From assembly GCA_013397935.1 (NCBI GenBank), contig VZRN01000631.1:3065857-3129856 (forward strand): a stretch of DNA of 64,000 nucleotides, read 5' to 3'. Under the pieces are notes generated by a model. The model was not told where the DNA came from. It saw nothing but the letters and a program-made list of their open reading frames with translations, and searched no databases. The translations under genes and the position numbers were made by a program. Shown one piece after another: positions 25,201 to 35,716 of this stretch (within the stretch, counting starts at the first letter, position 1; each line of letters opens with the position of its first letter). Origin of the DNA: Dasyornis broadbenti (lineage: Eukaryota > Chordata > Aves > Passeriformes > Dasyornithidae).

Positions 25201-28200
25201 ATGTGTCGAGCCTCCTCCCATCAGGATCTCCAATGTCAAATACAAAGCTCACAGTTTCACATTATCAATAAAATGAAAGCAGCCCACTTACTATTCTGTA
25301 AGAAACTGAGAGGCTCATATCCTAAAAATATTGAGAATTCATGGATGGAGCAAACAAGCACCAGTGCCTGAAGTGAAACTGCAGCATGGCATTATGCCAA
25401 AGGACAGGATTTGATACAAACATATAATGGAGATGAAATCACAATCTGCAAACATTTGCAGAACATCCCAGTGTTTCTCAGCATGACATCCTGTAATGGC
25501 TTCTCTAACAGGCTCGCCTCGTGTCTACACACTGAGCCTTGTGCAACAAAATGCCATAAGGAGAAGCAATCATCAGCGTCTTCCCGCTCTCAGTGATCAG
25601 AACACAGGGCCAGAAAAGGTGTTAAGCAATCGGGCTTTTCTGCCTCAGATCAGCAGGCACAGAGCTGAGGGGAGGAAGTGTGATGGGTCAGAACAGCAGA
25701 CTTCCTTTGACCTTGGCTGAGGAAGCTTGATGTGAGAAGACAAAGGGGAAGCTGGTGAATGGATGGTCAGAGGAAGGTGCAAGGTCCCGTAACCATTTAG
25801 GATGTTTGCAAGTCAGCGTGCCCTGTGCCACCGGAGCACGCTGCAGCACATTCATGATCCCTTGAGCCTGGGCTGGATGCTGAAAAAGCATCTCCACTGT
25901 TTATTTGACCAGCAGGCAATCACCACCTTCAAAAAGATGTGTCTTCAGCTCTCTCCTTTAATAGTGTCCTACTGTCTAAATCCATGTAAACATGGAGTAA
26001 TTTCACTAACACCAACAGAATCCCATTGGCCTGAGTGCTGCGTGTAAGAGCTACTTATACACTGAAATATTTACCTGATTTTCTTCCCAGCTCAGGCATG
26101 CTTACCCCAAAGCAATAACCTGCTTCCATATTTCCTATATTGCAAACTATTAACCACAAACAGCTTGCCAGTTCTAAATTCCCCTCTCCAGCAATAATCA
26201 CTCGATGTTTGCTGCAGCTTATTCTGCTTTTATTTTACTATACAAGACTTGATAAATTCAGAGGAAACACCAAACACAACTTATTTGAGATATTCTTCAT
26301 CTTAAAAGACTGAGAAATGTCTTGTACACATCCTGAGTTTTCCTCACTGCATCCACAAGGAGATCCTTCTCTACAGAGCTGGACCTGAGCAGAATCTGTG
26401 CTTTCACTCAGAAAACCCCAACCCAAACAACCAGCAACAACAGTGACAGCTACTAACATGCTTCTAGATGCGTCACAACCACTGTCTTCTAGATTACATG
26501 ATGCTCAGCCACTGCAACCTTTCTCCAGAAAGTCCAAATATAACTTCCATGGAAGATGTGAACTTTGCTCATCACCACAAAGTACCAATTCTAATGCTGT
26601 TATCCATTCTATTACTCATCATTTTCAGACGTATGTAAGAGTCACGCTCAAGAGCGAGATGTATTAATGAACAAGACTAAAAAAAAGTGAGTGGGAGACA
26701 GGAAAAGTAGACATACATTGGGAGAATGGATAGAGGAAAGAAAAGGGTGACAGGAAAGAAAAAGCACAAGCGTAGTATTGGAAAAAAGAAGGAAATACTT
26801 CAAAGGGAAGTTGGATTAGTAAACTACAGCAAAGACAGCATTCTAATTGCTCTTTTAATCACTAGTGTGAGTTTTAAAACACAAGATTAGCAAATCACTT
26901 GCATAATTAATCAAACTCCCAAGCAACACCATTACTCACGACAGGACTCGCCGTTCTGGCCCGAATTCAGCTTCATAGTAGCCATCTCTGCAGTCTTTTC
27001 CAACCAGATCATGAGGGTGTGGCTTGTAGGGTTCATTCTTTGTTACCAATGTAGTTCTTATTTTGACTTTTCCAAAATAGTTCAGAATCTACAAAAAAAT
27101 GCAAGATATTTTTGAGATTTTAGGTATCAGTCCCCACCTGCAACAGAAAATAAATTTTGCCCTGAAATATTCTGTGGAAGAAACACCACAGCTACGTAGG
27201 TGACCACATAGAAACGTTGCTTGAAGAACAAGTCTACCTCCAAAGATCTTGGGAAAAACTCCTAAAGCCTCAGGGATGAGGATATTACCTGTGCATGGAA
27301 CACTAAGTAGTGAAAGAGGATCTTAACAGATACAGCTTGACACAATCCCCTCTGAAGTTGTTGGGGTTTTTCCCCAACTAATTCCCAGATGAGTATTCAC
27401 TCTTACACTCAAGCTGGGGACTACCAGATTCTCAAGCTCCTACCAGAGCTTTCACAGCAGTCATCAGCCTAATTCAATGCTCCTTTCTCAGGTGCATAAA
27501 AGCAACCTTGAGCTGACAGCTACCAGTGAAGTCACCAAGTGTGGGGGAGTGTAAAAGAGGAAAAAAAAAAAAAGGAGGAAAAACAGCTTGGCCTAAATTG
27601 TTTGACACATAAAATCTTGAAAGCAAATCCAAGACTTGCTCAGGCACACGTTTGTGGAAAGGTGAGCTCTCCTCCTTCACTTCCCCTGCCCTATAACTCT
27701 CCTTCAACACTTTCTTTCCTCCTCCTTCTTTCCTCTTTCCTGAGACTCCATCATGTACCCTTTTTAGTCAACACCTCAAATCTTTGACTTGACCTGTGCT
27801 CTTCTACCTTCCATCATCTGTTTGCTTCTTCAATCTCCAACATGGCTCTGCTCAGTCTTCACACAAGCCACTGTGACTTTTTACCCTTAAAATAATACTT
27901 CCACTACCCCTTCACTTTCTTCATCCATTACATCATTTCTCTCTCATTTCATATCCAGCTCCATGAACTTGAAGCCTGATCTAGCTGCTTTTGGTTCTCC
28001 AGTTCCTCCTTGATGTTCATCTTCATAACCACACCATGAAATTTAATCTCTTCCTGGCCCCTCTCTTCTCATCCTCATTCATGTTTCCATCTCTAGAGGG
28101 GACTCCCCTGGCACCTAATCAGCACTCAGCACTAAAGCCTCCTACGGGCTTCAGGGAGGCAGGAATTCACCCAGAAATCACCTGCTATTGGTAAAATCAG

Positions 28201-31200
28201 CTCTGTCATCAATAGTCACCTTTCGAAAGAACAAACTGTGCCAGGATTGCACAGTCACCTACCCATGTCCCATCTACCCTTTGTGTTCTGCCTGGCCTTC
28301 ATATGCAGCACAGTCCAAGAAAAGAGGAATCAAGGCTTGATTCAGCCAATTCAGCTTGTGCCCTGATACAGACTTAGACTGAGAGTCTGTGAAAGCCTCT
28401 CCTCTTGCCAACAGCCTATACAGTTCTTTGTTCAATTGGCAGAGTGCTGAAAGAATGAGACTGGCACCATCTCAAATTTCCTGCATTCCCTAACCAAATC
28501 TGGCACTGTGATAGTCAAAGGAAAACCTTCTTTGCTTCTTCCCTTAGTAATTCTGGCTCCAAGGCTGGACCAGCTTCCACAGTTGCTTTATGTAAGGGAG
28601 ACTCACTCTGCCGCTCAACACATCACTGCCAACACTCTTTTTCTCAAACGCTCCCTTCTTAAAGAGCTTTTATGCCTCAGCATAAAGCATCTCATATTTT
28701 TCACATTTCACAACCTCTCTGCTGTTTTCCTGCTGTGATTCCAGAGACTCCATTTTTGGCTCCACATTGTTGTTTTTTTTTTTTTTTTCAATCCTTGCAC
28801 GCACTGCAAACACAGATACACAGCCTCTGTTCCTAGGCACTGCAATGGACTTCAAGATGGCAAGTGCTCTTTAAACTTCCCATTTAAATTGGAGCTTTCT
28901 CCTCTAAACTCAGCTCTGAAAGACTTTCTCCAAACTGAAAGAGATGAAGAAAACACTGGCAACTTAAACATCAGATAGGGGACCAGAAATTCTTTTCTCT
29001 TACCCTACCTATCTAGGTTCTTCTTTGTCCAACCTATGAAAGCTACTGCCCAAGTGGTTCCATTGCACCTCTACTGTCTCTTTGCCCCCAGCAGCTTTGA
29101 TCACAGCTGCCAGAGCTCCTCTGAATCCCTTCATTCTGGATTTCCCAATCTACTCATCGTACAAACTACCCAACTCATCGTCATTGCAGATGCTCTGAGG
29201 ACACAATTCCCCTTTCTGAGCTCATTTTTAAGTTCTGTACCCCCTTCTGACTTCACACACATCACGTTGGTGTCTTTTGCAGAGCCCATTCACCGCATCA
29301 CGGGCAACTGCTCGCTCGTACAAAGCGCTTTCTTTCATGTTGTGCCCAGCAACTTTTCAAAGCCGTTCCACGTTTTGTAGGCAAATTCCTTCAACACTCT
29401 CCCAAAATTCATGCTGCAATCCAAACCGTAAAACCAAACCCACGTCACCTAACTAAGAAAGCAGAGCAAATGTGTGTACAGAAAAAGCTACTAATGAATG
29501 GCTCCCAGACCTTGAGTCTTCACTGAGTCCCCTCTAGCAGCACTTTGTTAACCACCTCTGTACCTTCTCCTCTTTTTGGAAACCAAATCTTTTCATGACC
29601 AGGAGCAAGTAGCTCTTTTCCCACTCTGCTGCAACTCCATTTGCATGCCAAGGAAAGAATCACAGAACACGAGATGAAAAGGAGCGTATTTACTGTGCAG
29701 AGTCCAACACATAGCTACGAGCATCACGTTAATGAGGGCAATGGTAATTCCCGGATAAAAGCGGTATTTACCTGGATGGAAGGGAAGGTCTTATTGTTTT
29801 CAGTACTGTGTTCTCCTGGAATGCTGCCTGCTGATCTTCCCTCACATTTGTATCTGAAACGCATGCCCCTTTGCCTGGGTTGCTCAAATATTTCAATGTA
29901 GGGCTCAGGGCCACCTATAAATAAAATATTTTCAACGTTAAGACACAAGAGAGCTTAAAAAGCAGCAGAAGATGTAAGAAGTAGAATTTCTAGACTTTTG
30001 ACTTATGTTACCATCTTTCTATTTGATCCACCTTCTCAGACAATCTACTCTTTATTTTTATCTACATGTACACATTGAAGGTGGGGGAAAAGGGAAGAGA
30101 ACAGATTTGGATGAAACATCCATGGTATTAATGCCATGGAAGTGATTAGCGAAAAAGATACCTTTCCCTCCGTCTCATCCAGAACTTAGCTTCTTTTAAT
30201 CATCATAGAAGATGTGTCTGATGAAAGACGATTTTATATAACAAAACCCAAATCATTATTTTGAGGGAACTGGTGGATATTTTGAGGAATAATACAGTTT
30301 TAAGCACGGCTGTCCTCTCCAAGCACTGGTACCGTCAACTGCTATGTTCTCTTAAGCATCCTATGAAAGTGAAGATGTTTGCTCAGAATTGATTGATTTA
30401 GTTCCTATTACTGTGCAGCAGAAACTATTCAAATTATGCAAAAAAACCCCCACCTTACTGGGCTGGATATTATCACTGTGAGCTCAGAAAATACCTGATT
30501 GCTCGTATTGAATTCTATGTTTGGAGCTGCCCATCTCCCCCAGGGCTGGTTTCTAGTTGTAATATATCCCCAGATAATGAAACCTCAGAAAAGCTGTTGG
30601 GCAGCTGTCTAAAGGGAGGTTTTCAGGAACCACAGAGTGATAGATGAGAGTAAGAGACAGCAGAACTCTTAAATGGGGAGGATAGAAAGACAACAAGCAA
30701 GAGTCCAAGTACTTTTCAAGTGATGTTTTACTGCCAGACAGAAACAAACTATTTAATATATCTCACTGAGAACATCAAACAGGACAGTCAATCAAACAGT
30801 GACAACAGTGGGATGGCATGTGAAAAACAAACAAGAGAGGCTAAGTAAATATTGTTGAAGTTGAATCATCACAGTGCTACACGATCAGAAGAACGTAGCT
30901 TATGGAAATGTCTACTGAGCTCTCTGTCATCTTCATATAATAGCATCCTCCTCAAGCACAGCTGAGCATCACAAACAAACAGCACAGGCAATATCCTGTG
31001 GCACAGCACTGAAAAAAGTGCTTGGACTTTAACATAATAAGCAAAACAGTTATTAAATATATTGAAAGTGCTAAAAGGGTAAAAGAACCCCTACTTCCTT
31101 TTGCCCAAGGTCTATGCTGCCTGTGAGTCCACAGCACATGAGTTTTGGCAAAGAGGTGGATTCCAACCCTAACTCCATAATAAAGGCTTCTCTTTTGCTG

Positions 31201-34200
31201 CACCTACAATGGTTTAGGTACTCCTGCCAACACAAAGCTTGAACTTTATGCCTGAGATTTGTTGATCACAAAATATTTCCAGTGCTGCAACGGTTCCTAC
31301 CCAAAGTAGGAAAATATTATAACCTAAGAGATAAAGTAATCAAGAGCAGCAGAGAAGGGATGGATGGAAAGAACGACATCTGAGACATCACCTCAGCCTG
31401 ACCTGAATGCACATTTATCTCTCACACACCTCCAGCCAGTGGTAGAACTGCAGGCACAGTGTGAGAGCAACTCCTGTGCAGGGATTGTCTTCAACAACTG
31501 GAGCCTCTGCAAAACCTGAATGCCTGTTCAAAAGCACAACACATTTCTACTCCAGGCTGTGTTTGGGGTAAAAACCTTTGGGAACTGTGGTTCAGGACTC
31601 TTTATAGACCTTTCTAGCAATCAATCAAGATGCAGTTTCTAAACTGACCACCTCCCATCAGGTAGATTTTAAATAACTTTCTGATCACCAGCCATGATCT
31701 GTCACATTAAATACACATTCGCCACTAGTCTAGGTCCAGTTACTTAGAAGGATGCTCCCTTTTCCAGATACTTCCCAGCTCTTTACCTAACCCTCCTTTA
31801 GATGAGTTTTGCATATTTCCTCTTTCTAGAAAACCAGCAAGTCCACCAAAAGGGAAGGGGGGGACAGGCATTGATAATAAAGAAGCCTAGAAATGACAAA
31901 AAGCTGGTTTCAGTGAGAGCAAAAGCCTGAGCTTCTCACAAAACCATGCTCACACATCTGCATATGGCTATCTTAACTTTCACACTTCAATTTACTTATG
32001 CTATTACATTGATCAGCACAAATACAGGCATGCATCCATACACTAAATTAAAAATCTGTTTTAAAAGTTAAAATGACAAAATTGCAGCAAAGTGCATACT
32101 AATCATCTTACTTGGAGATTCTCATGCTTACATAGATGCTAACCAGATGTGCAGGACACCCACAGACATTACGTATTTGTCAAAACTAGCCAGAGCCTCG
32201 CCACTCGAAACAAGAGCGCAATCACTTGAGGTCTTTGACTCTTGCTGCTTTAACCAACAATTTCCCTTCACGTTCTAATAATACTTGCTCGAGAGGGCTA
32301 TTTTCTCACCTATTGAGAGTCCTTTACTTTAAAACCCTGGGCTCAGTGATCTTTACAGGGCTGTGGTTGAAACAAATGTCGTGGAAGGTAAACCCACTGC
32401 TTGGCAGCAGGTGTGTTTGTGCGAAAGTAAAGCTCGGTGAAGCGGCAGCCTCCAGAGATTAAACATTAAACTTCATTTTATCTTGGCTGCCTCTCTGTTT
32501 AAGAATCATTTAATTATCATCTCTGCTGTGATTATCAGTGTCATCATGTTTTGTGTAGAGAGGAATCACACAGAAGTGTTTGTGCGAATGAGAGGTATTA
32601 CCAGCACTCTGCAGCCAAGTGCAGGGCTGCCCAGTGCCCGTATTTCTGTAAATCAGCAATCTACTTGTGAAGTGGCACAATTTAACTCTTTCACAATTTA
32701 CTCTCTCACACACAGAGGTCTGTTAGTTTCCACACAGTCACTACAGATCTGTCCTCCTCAGGTCTCACTTTGTTTGTCAAACAAATGCAAGATATGCCAA
32801 AACCCAAACTCTCACTAATTCTGGAAAAGGCAGCTACTCGCATTACCTGCCTGCCCACAACCACTCCATAAAGCATTTGAAATGGAAGAAAAGAAAAAAA
32901 TCTAGCTAATCCTTCATCTAAGTTCTTAAGAGAGCTTAATTTGTCTTTGTAATTAATTCTAATTGCCTATACACATGCTAGCAATAGAAACATCGTGCTA
33001 CATATTATAACTTGCCTGTCATTCCTTCTGTTATTAAATTGCTTTTCCCCCCTCTTGCCCTGAATATAACACTGAAAAATTTTAAAGAGAATATAGATCA
33101 AGTGTCCTGATTACATATGCAAGGAAAAGAGGTAAAAGCAGTGACAGCTCCAAGAGTTCAGCAAGGAAAAGAAGTAATAGCAGTGACAGCTCCAAGAGTT
33201 CAGCCAGTTTATGCTCATTCAAGAACTGAAAGGTGTTTTATTCTCACATTTTGGGCAATAGAAAGAGGAACAACAGGACAATCCCTAAAACTCGGAACAT
33301 ACTTCCATCAGACCTCAGCATGACAAGAAACCCGGGACAGTTTAAAGTTTAACATAGCCTGTGCCATAAGGGAGGAAATGTGACATACTGCCAACCAAGC
33401 AAAGTGACACTATCAAGGGTTCTGTCTTGTTCCTTTGCTCCAAGTAAGTAGGCTCTGGAGGAACTGCCCAATTTGTCATTTTCTTGCACAGCCAGGAGTG
33501 CCTGGTGAACAGTCTCCATCAACATCTGCGTGTGAAAGCAGAGCAGCTGTGGGCCTTTGTGGAAGATGTGTAAGTATCACCCGAAACTCTCTGGCCTGAG
33601 GTGACTGCAGTGGGACACTGAAGGGAGAAGTGTCACCCCCTTAACTCTGATGTCACCACTCTGTACAAATCCCTGGTGGCCCTGTCAAGTCTGTCATTTC
33701 TAAAAAGCAAGAATCTATCCACTTAAAACCTTCTGCAACACCTCAGGCAAAGAGGGATGATGGTGAAAGCTTTGTTACAGCACACTCCAGTTTAAGCAAA
33801 AGCAACTAGAAACATAAAACAATTTAATTTGAAAAAGCAGTAATCTACATATGGCTCCATAAACTGTATAGATTCTAACAGAGACCAGGAAACGCTCATG
33901 AACTTCCTCTTTACTATCGTGTTCTATTACAAAACACCAACTAAAAGAAAACAAAAAAAAACAACCAACGACAAAAGCTAGCTAGTACCAGGAAGTTATA
34001 AACTTCCCCCGCTGAAAAATTCCTTATCTGGTTCCTAATTACACTGAAAATACACTAAGACGTGAAGAAAAAAACCCCCCTGAAACTGCTCTCTCCTGCT
34101 TCAGTTTTGCCACTCTAAAACACATCATAACATTTAAAGTACAACCCCAGCTGTTTTGTCTCTATTTTGATAGTTAGCACACCTATATATTTACCAGGAG

Positions 34201-34813
34201 TGAAAGCTCATACCTTGCTAAGTGGGAACAGAACACACATACTCTCAGATTTTGAAAAGCAGCTTTCCCATAGAAATACCATTCTTATTAGTATAGCCAA
34301 GTTTTAAATTTAGGGATTTTTTTTTTAACCCTAAGAAAGATATCAGAGCGACGCCTCCCGAAAGGATGACAAACTCGGTTTAATTTAGCCTCAAGAAACC
34401 CAATTGTGCTTTTTGTTGTAATTACTCAAAGCACGATCCCTTATCTGCGTTGCTTTGCATTTGTGCCATCACCATTTCTCATTCATTTGCATTCTCACAG
34501 TCGGGTTCAGATGTGAACGGGATCGGATGAGAATCACCCAGCCTTCAAGCCTGTTGTCGCCAGTCCAGATACGAGACCCGCGTGCTTATTTACCACTTAA
34601 AGGCTTTAACGCCACAACTTTAAGACTTACGAGATCCATTTGAAACGTAAGAACCTTAAAAGATCTCATCGCGACTCATCGAACAACCCGTCGCTGCTTT
34701 AGCCTCGCAGTGTAAACACCCAACGCGACTAGCGAGGAAGGGCAGAGAGTGCTCGGAGCCCCCCGGGGCCGCTGCCCGCGCCTCCCCGCCCAGCCCCGCC
34801 GCTCACCGGCCAT
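7099..34813 (-). CDS. REL: REL, c-Rel NF-kB subunit (complete, ten coding exons)
   Basis: The ten coding exons in transcript order are 34813-34807, 29914-29772, 27088-26940, 23131-23040, 13096-12956, 9328-9224, 8932-8720, 8395-8327, 8218-8144 and 7814-7099. They total 1710 nt (569 residues plus TGA), and all phases agree. The product is the Rel transcription factor, which binds kappaB sites as a homo- or heterodimer, is held in the cytoplasm by IkappaB and drives lymphoid and immune genes. The Rel homology domain covers roughly residues 7-295. It includes the DNA-contact loop [16 protein letters not shown] (21-36, with the redox-sensitive Cys26), the RRPS kinase site (263-266) and the KRQR nuclear localisation signal (291-294). 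The last exon supplies the C-terminal transactivation region. Chicken c-Rel is about 598 residues, so this protein is slightly shorter. The primate Alu-derived exon is absent, as expected. REL faces PUS10 tail-to-tail, with PAPOLG upstream on the same strand. Confidence 0.95.
8144..8218 (-). CDS. REL: REL exon 9 (post-RHD linker)
   Basis: Acceptor cctttgcag and donor GTAGGT. It encodes [20 protein letters not shown] to LIKK. It joins the Rel homology domain to the transactivation region and is a variable segment among birds. Confidence 0.93.
8327..8395 (-). CDS. REL: REL exon 8 (nuclear localisation signal)
   Basis: Acceptor tctgtag and donor GTAAGG. It encodes [20 protein letters not shown] to QDCG (residues 284-307). 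KRQR is the Rel nuclear localisation signal masked by IkappaB. Confidence 0.96.
8720..8932 (-). CDS. REL: REL exon 7 (dimerisation domain)
   Basis: Acceptor gtctag and donor GTATGG. It encodes [20 protein letters not shown] through the RRPSDQ site (residues 263-268) to DFRYLPDEK. It contains most of the dimer interface and the conserved RRPS phosphorylation motif. Confidence 0.96.
9224..9328 (-). CDS. REL: REL exon 6 (dimerisation domain start)
   Basis: Acceptor tttccag and donor GTAACC. It encodes (R)[18 protein letters not shown] through FLLCDKVQK (residues 178-213), the first strands of the IPT/dimerisation domain. Confidence 0.96.
10260..10285 (+). repeat. Poly(A) tract
   Basis: An uninterrupted run of 26 A residues followed by A/C-rich sequence. 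It may be the tail of an old retroposed sequence inserted in + orientation or a simple repeat. No parent gene was recognised in the preceding 300 bases. Confidence 0.8.
10687..11012 (-). mobile_element. CR1 LINE 3' fragment
   Basis: Begins with the reverse-complemented CR1 3' end (cacagagtgatttggcttgg), followed by the characteristic cctgccatgggcagggacac segment. It continues for about 325 bp into the 3' end of the element. It is 5'-truncated and diverged, inside REL intron 5. Confidence 0.88.
12956..13096 (-). CDS. REL: REL exon 5
   Basis: Acceptor tccttcag and donor GTGAGT. It encodes (V)[19 protein letters not shown] through [12 protein letters not shown] (residues 131-178), the end of the DNA-binding Ig domain and the linker to the dimerisation domain. 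Confidence 0.96.
17563..17630. repeat. 18-bp direct repeats flanking an imperfect palindrome
   Basis: CATCATTAATAATCATCA occurs at 17563-17580 and 17612-17629. Between them lies ccccacatgtgtgggg, a 7-bp inverted repeat around TG. The element is compact and sits inside REL intron 4. Confidence 0.8.
18181..18468 (-). mobile_element. CR1 LINE 3' fragment
   Basis: Starts with the reverse complement of the CR1 3' terminus (gatcacagaatggtttgggt), then ccacgggcagggacaccttc, and extends to the block equivalent to the 'ttactatgag/agtgacag' region of CR1. It is 5'-truncated. Confidence 0.92.
18738..18815 (-). mobile_element. Possible MIR-like SINE remnant
   Basis: The stretch ccctattttacagaagaaag, followed by a purine-rich block and ggcctagccaaggg, resembles the reverse complement of the MIR core ('cccattttacagatgaggaa ... 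acttgcccaaggtca'). It is short and strongly diverged. Confidence 0.4.
19440..19690. promoter_or_regulatory. CpG-rich patch in REL intron 4
   Basis: G+C-rich DNA with clustered CpGs (gcgagcgcggcgggggcgcg and a gcgtcacg CRE-like core near 19590), set in otherwise AT-leaning intron. It could be an alternative promoter, an enhancer or a relic CpG island. No exon was recognised in it. Confidence 0.4.
22389..22510 (-). mobile_element. CR1 LINE 3'-end fragment (short)
   Basis: The reverse-complemented CR1 tail (atcacaggatggtttggggt, then ccatgagcagggacacc and gctccaagccctgtccaa) is present for about 120 bp, after which similarity stops. Confidence 0.88.
23040..23131 (-). CDS. REL: REL exon 4
   Basis: Acceptor gtgcttcag and donor GTGAGT. 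It encodes [20 protein letters not shown] to INPFN (residues 100-131), with the basic KKKDLKE segment of the Rel homology domain. Confidence 0.96.
23132..26939 (-). other. REL: REL intron 3
   Basis: A 3.8-kb intron between exons 3 and 4. It has AT-rich runs near 23340-23400. I see no identifiable transposon, RNA gene or conserved coding segment. Confidence 0.7.
26940..27088 (-). CDS. REL: REL exon 3
   Basis: Acceptor ttttgtag and donor GTGAGT. It encodes [20 protein letters not shown] through [14 protein letters not shown] (residues 51-100). This is the middle of the N-terminal Ig-like DNA-binding domain. Confidence 0.96.
27089..29771 (-). other. REL: REL intron 2
   Basis: A 2.7-kb intron between exons 2 and 3. 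It is pyrimidine-rich on the + strand (27660-28100 and around 29000), with a 16-base T run at 28773-28788. Nothing else was recognised. Confidence 0.7.
29772..29914 (-). CDS. REL: REL exon 2 (start of Rel homology domain)
   Basis: Acceptor tttatag and donor GTAAAT. It encodes residues 3-50, including [14 protein letters not shown], the DNA-binding loop with Cys26, and [15 protein letters not shown]. It ends in phase 0. Confidence 0.96.
29915..34806 (-). other. REL: REL intron 1
   Basis: A 4.9-kb intron between the tiny coding part of exon 1 and exon 2. It holds a 42-bp tandem duplication (33119-33202). The last few hundred bases (34690-34806) enter the GC-rich island of the promoter. Confidence 0.75.
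33119..33202. repeat. 42-bp tandem duplication
   Basis: Two adjacent 42-bp units (33119-33160 and 33161-33202), each starting gcaaggaaaaga and ending cagctccaagagttca, differ at only two positions. They are located in REL intron 1. Confidence 0.9.
34807..34813 (-). CDS. REL: REL exon 1 coding part (start codon)
   Basis: On the - strand CAGC-ATG-GCC-G is followed by the donor GTGAGC. Only Met, Ala and one base of the third codon are encoded here. The start is chosen because the seven coding bases join exon 2 in phase to give [14 protein letters not shown], because other c-Rel proteins also begin with Met-Ala from a tiny coding part, and because it lies in the CpG island. The ATG recurs at 35720-35718 in the duplicated copy, which stops one base after it. 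Confidence 0.85.
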
Positions 34814-34920
34814 GCTGACAGCTCCGCTCCGGCCTCTGCGCCGCGGGGCTCCGGCCCGGGCCCGTACACCTCGCAGGGACACACGGACGGCCGCGGCTGC
34901 CGGGCTCGCCGCCCTTTTCA

Positions 34921-34933
34921 GGGGGAATTTCCC
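34921..34933. promoter_or_regulatory. REL: kappaB site in the REL promoter
   Basis: The sequence GGGGGAATTTCCC fits the NF-kB consensus GGGRNWYYCC. It lies about 110-120 bp upstream of the REL start codon. kappaB-dependent autoregulation of the c-rel promoter is known, so this is a plausible feedback element. The duplicated copy has the same site at 35828-35840. Confidence 0.7.
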
Positions 34934-35342
34934 GTGGGACGGGCGGGCGGACGTGCGCGCTACTGGGCGGTACGGGGCCGCCCCCCGCCCGCCCCCGCCG
35001 CGCTCGCCCCGCCCGGCAGCGGCTCCGGATCGCCCGCGGCACAGCGAGACCCCCGCTCCGGGACTGGGACAGGGACCGGAGCTGCGCTGGGATGGCAGGC
35101 ACACGTCTGTCCTCCGGTCCTGCCCTGCCCGGCAGCCAAAGTACAAAGGAAAAAGTTCAGCTCCTCCGATTTCCGAGCACGGTAGATACACTAGAGTGTG
35201 TTGCCTTCCATACCCTCACCCTTGCAGAGCATCACTCCCACACCCCGCTTTGCTGCTCTGTCACAGCCTCGAGGACCAAGCGCTCTTGTTATCCATCTTT
35301 TTCCCGGTTGCATGGAGCCTGCGAGTCAGCCTGGAGAAGGGA

Positions 35343-35700
35343 AAGGGAGACCCTTACTGCAGCCTTCCAGTGCCCATCTAAGCCTCTTAAGGGGTTCATA
35401 AGAAGGACACATATAGACTTTTTACCAAGACCTGTAAGTGACAGGACAAGGAGGAATGGCTTTAAACTGGCAGAGGGCAGGGTTACGTTAGATACTGATA
35501 TGGAATTATTTACTGTGAGGGTGGTGAGGCACTGGAACAAGCCTACCAAGAGATGCTGGGTATGTCTCATCCCTGGAAGTGTTCAAGGCCAGCTGGATGG
35601 AGCTTGGAGCAACCTGATCTAGTGAGAAATGCTCCTGCCCAAAGCAGAGGGTTGGAACCAGATGGCCTTTGAAGGCCCCTTCCAACCCATTCTGTGATTA
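35343..35700 (+). mobile_element. CR1 LINE 3' fragment (copy 1)
   Basis: From gagacccttactgcagcctt through agtgacaggacaaggag, gtgaggcactggaac and cctggaagtgttcaaggcc to the terminal ttccaacccattctgtgatt, this is the avian CR1 3' end in + orientation. It lies about 0.5-0.9 kb upstream of the REL ATG. Confidence 0.93.
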
Positions 35701-35715
35701 GTATCTAAGCTGTAC

Positions 35716-35716
35716 N
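35716..35716. other. Single ambiguous base (assembly join)
   Basis: The only N in the window. It lies exactly between the two near-identical 906-bp copies, which suggests that two contig ends were joined without merging their overlap. Confidence 0.85.

Larger units (their letters stand above)
34740..35140 (-). promoter_or_regulatory. REL: REL promoter CpG island
   Basis: About 400 bp of very GC- and CpG-rich DNA spans exon 1 and its immediate upstream flank. It contains GC boxes (cgggcgggcgg at 34940-34950; gccccgcccgg at 35006-35016) and a kappaB site. No TATA box is evident, which is typical of REL promoters. The upstream part from 34810 is repeated in the second copy. Confidence 0.75.
34810..35715. 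repeat. 906-bp duplication, copy 1
   Basis: This copy is repeated at a constant offset of 907 bases, with three mismatches (35055, 35065, 35368) and no indels. It runs from within REL exon 1 through the promoter island and a CR1 fragment to gtatctaagctgtac. Copy 2 follows after a single N. Confidence 0.97.

Noticed and set aside
34749..35622. Long + strand open frames in the REL promoter island (up to about 210 codons), and their twins at 35719-36529
   Set aside because: They run through the GC island into a CR1 fragment, lack any recognised domain and exist twice only because of the duplication. They are composition-driven.
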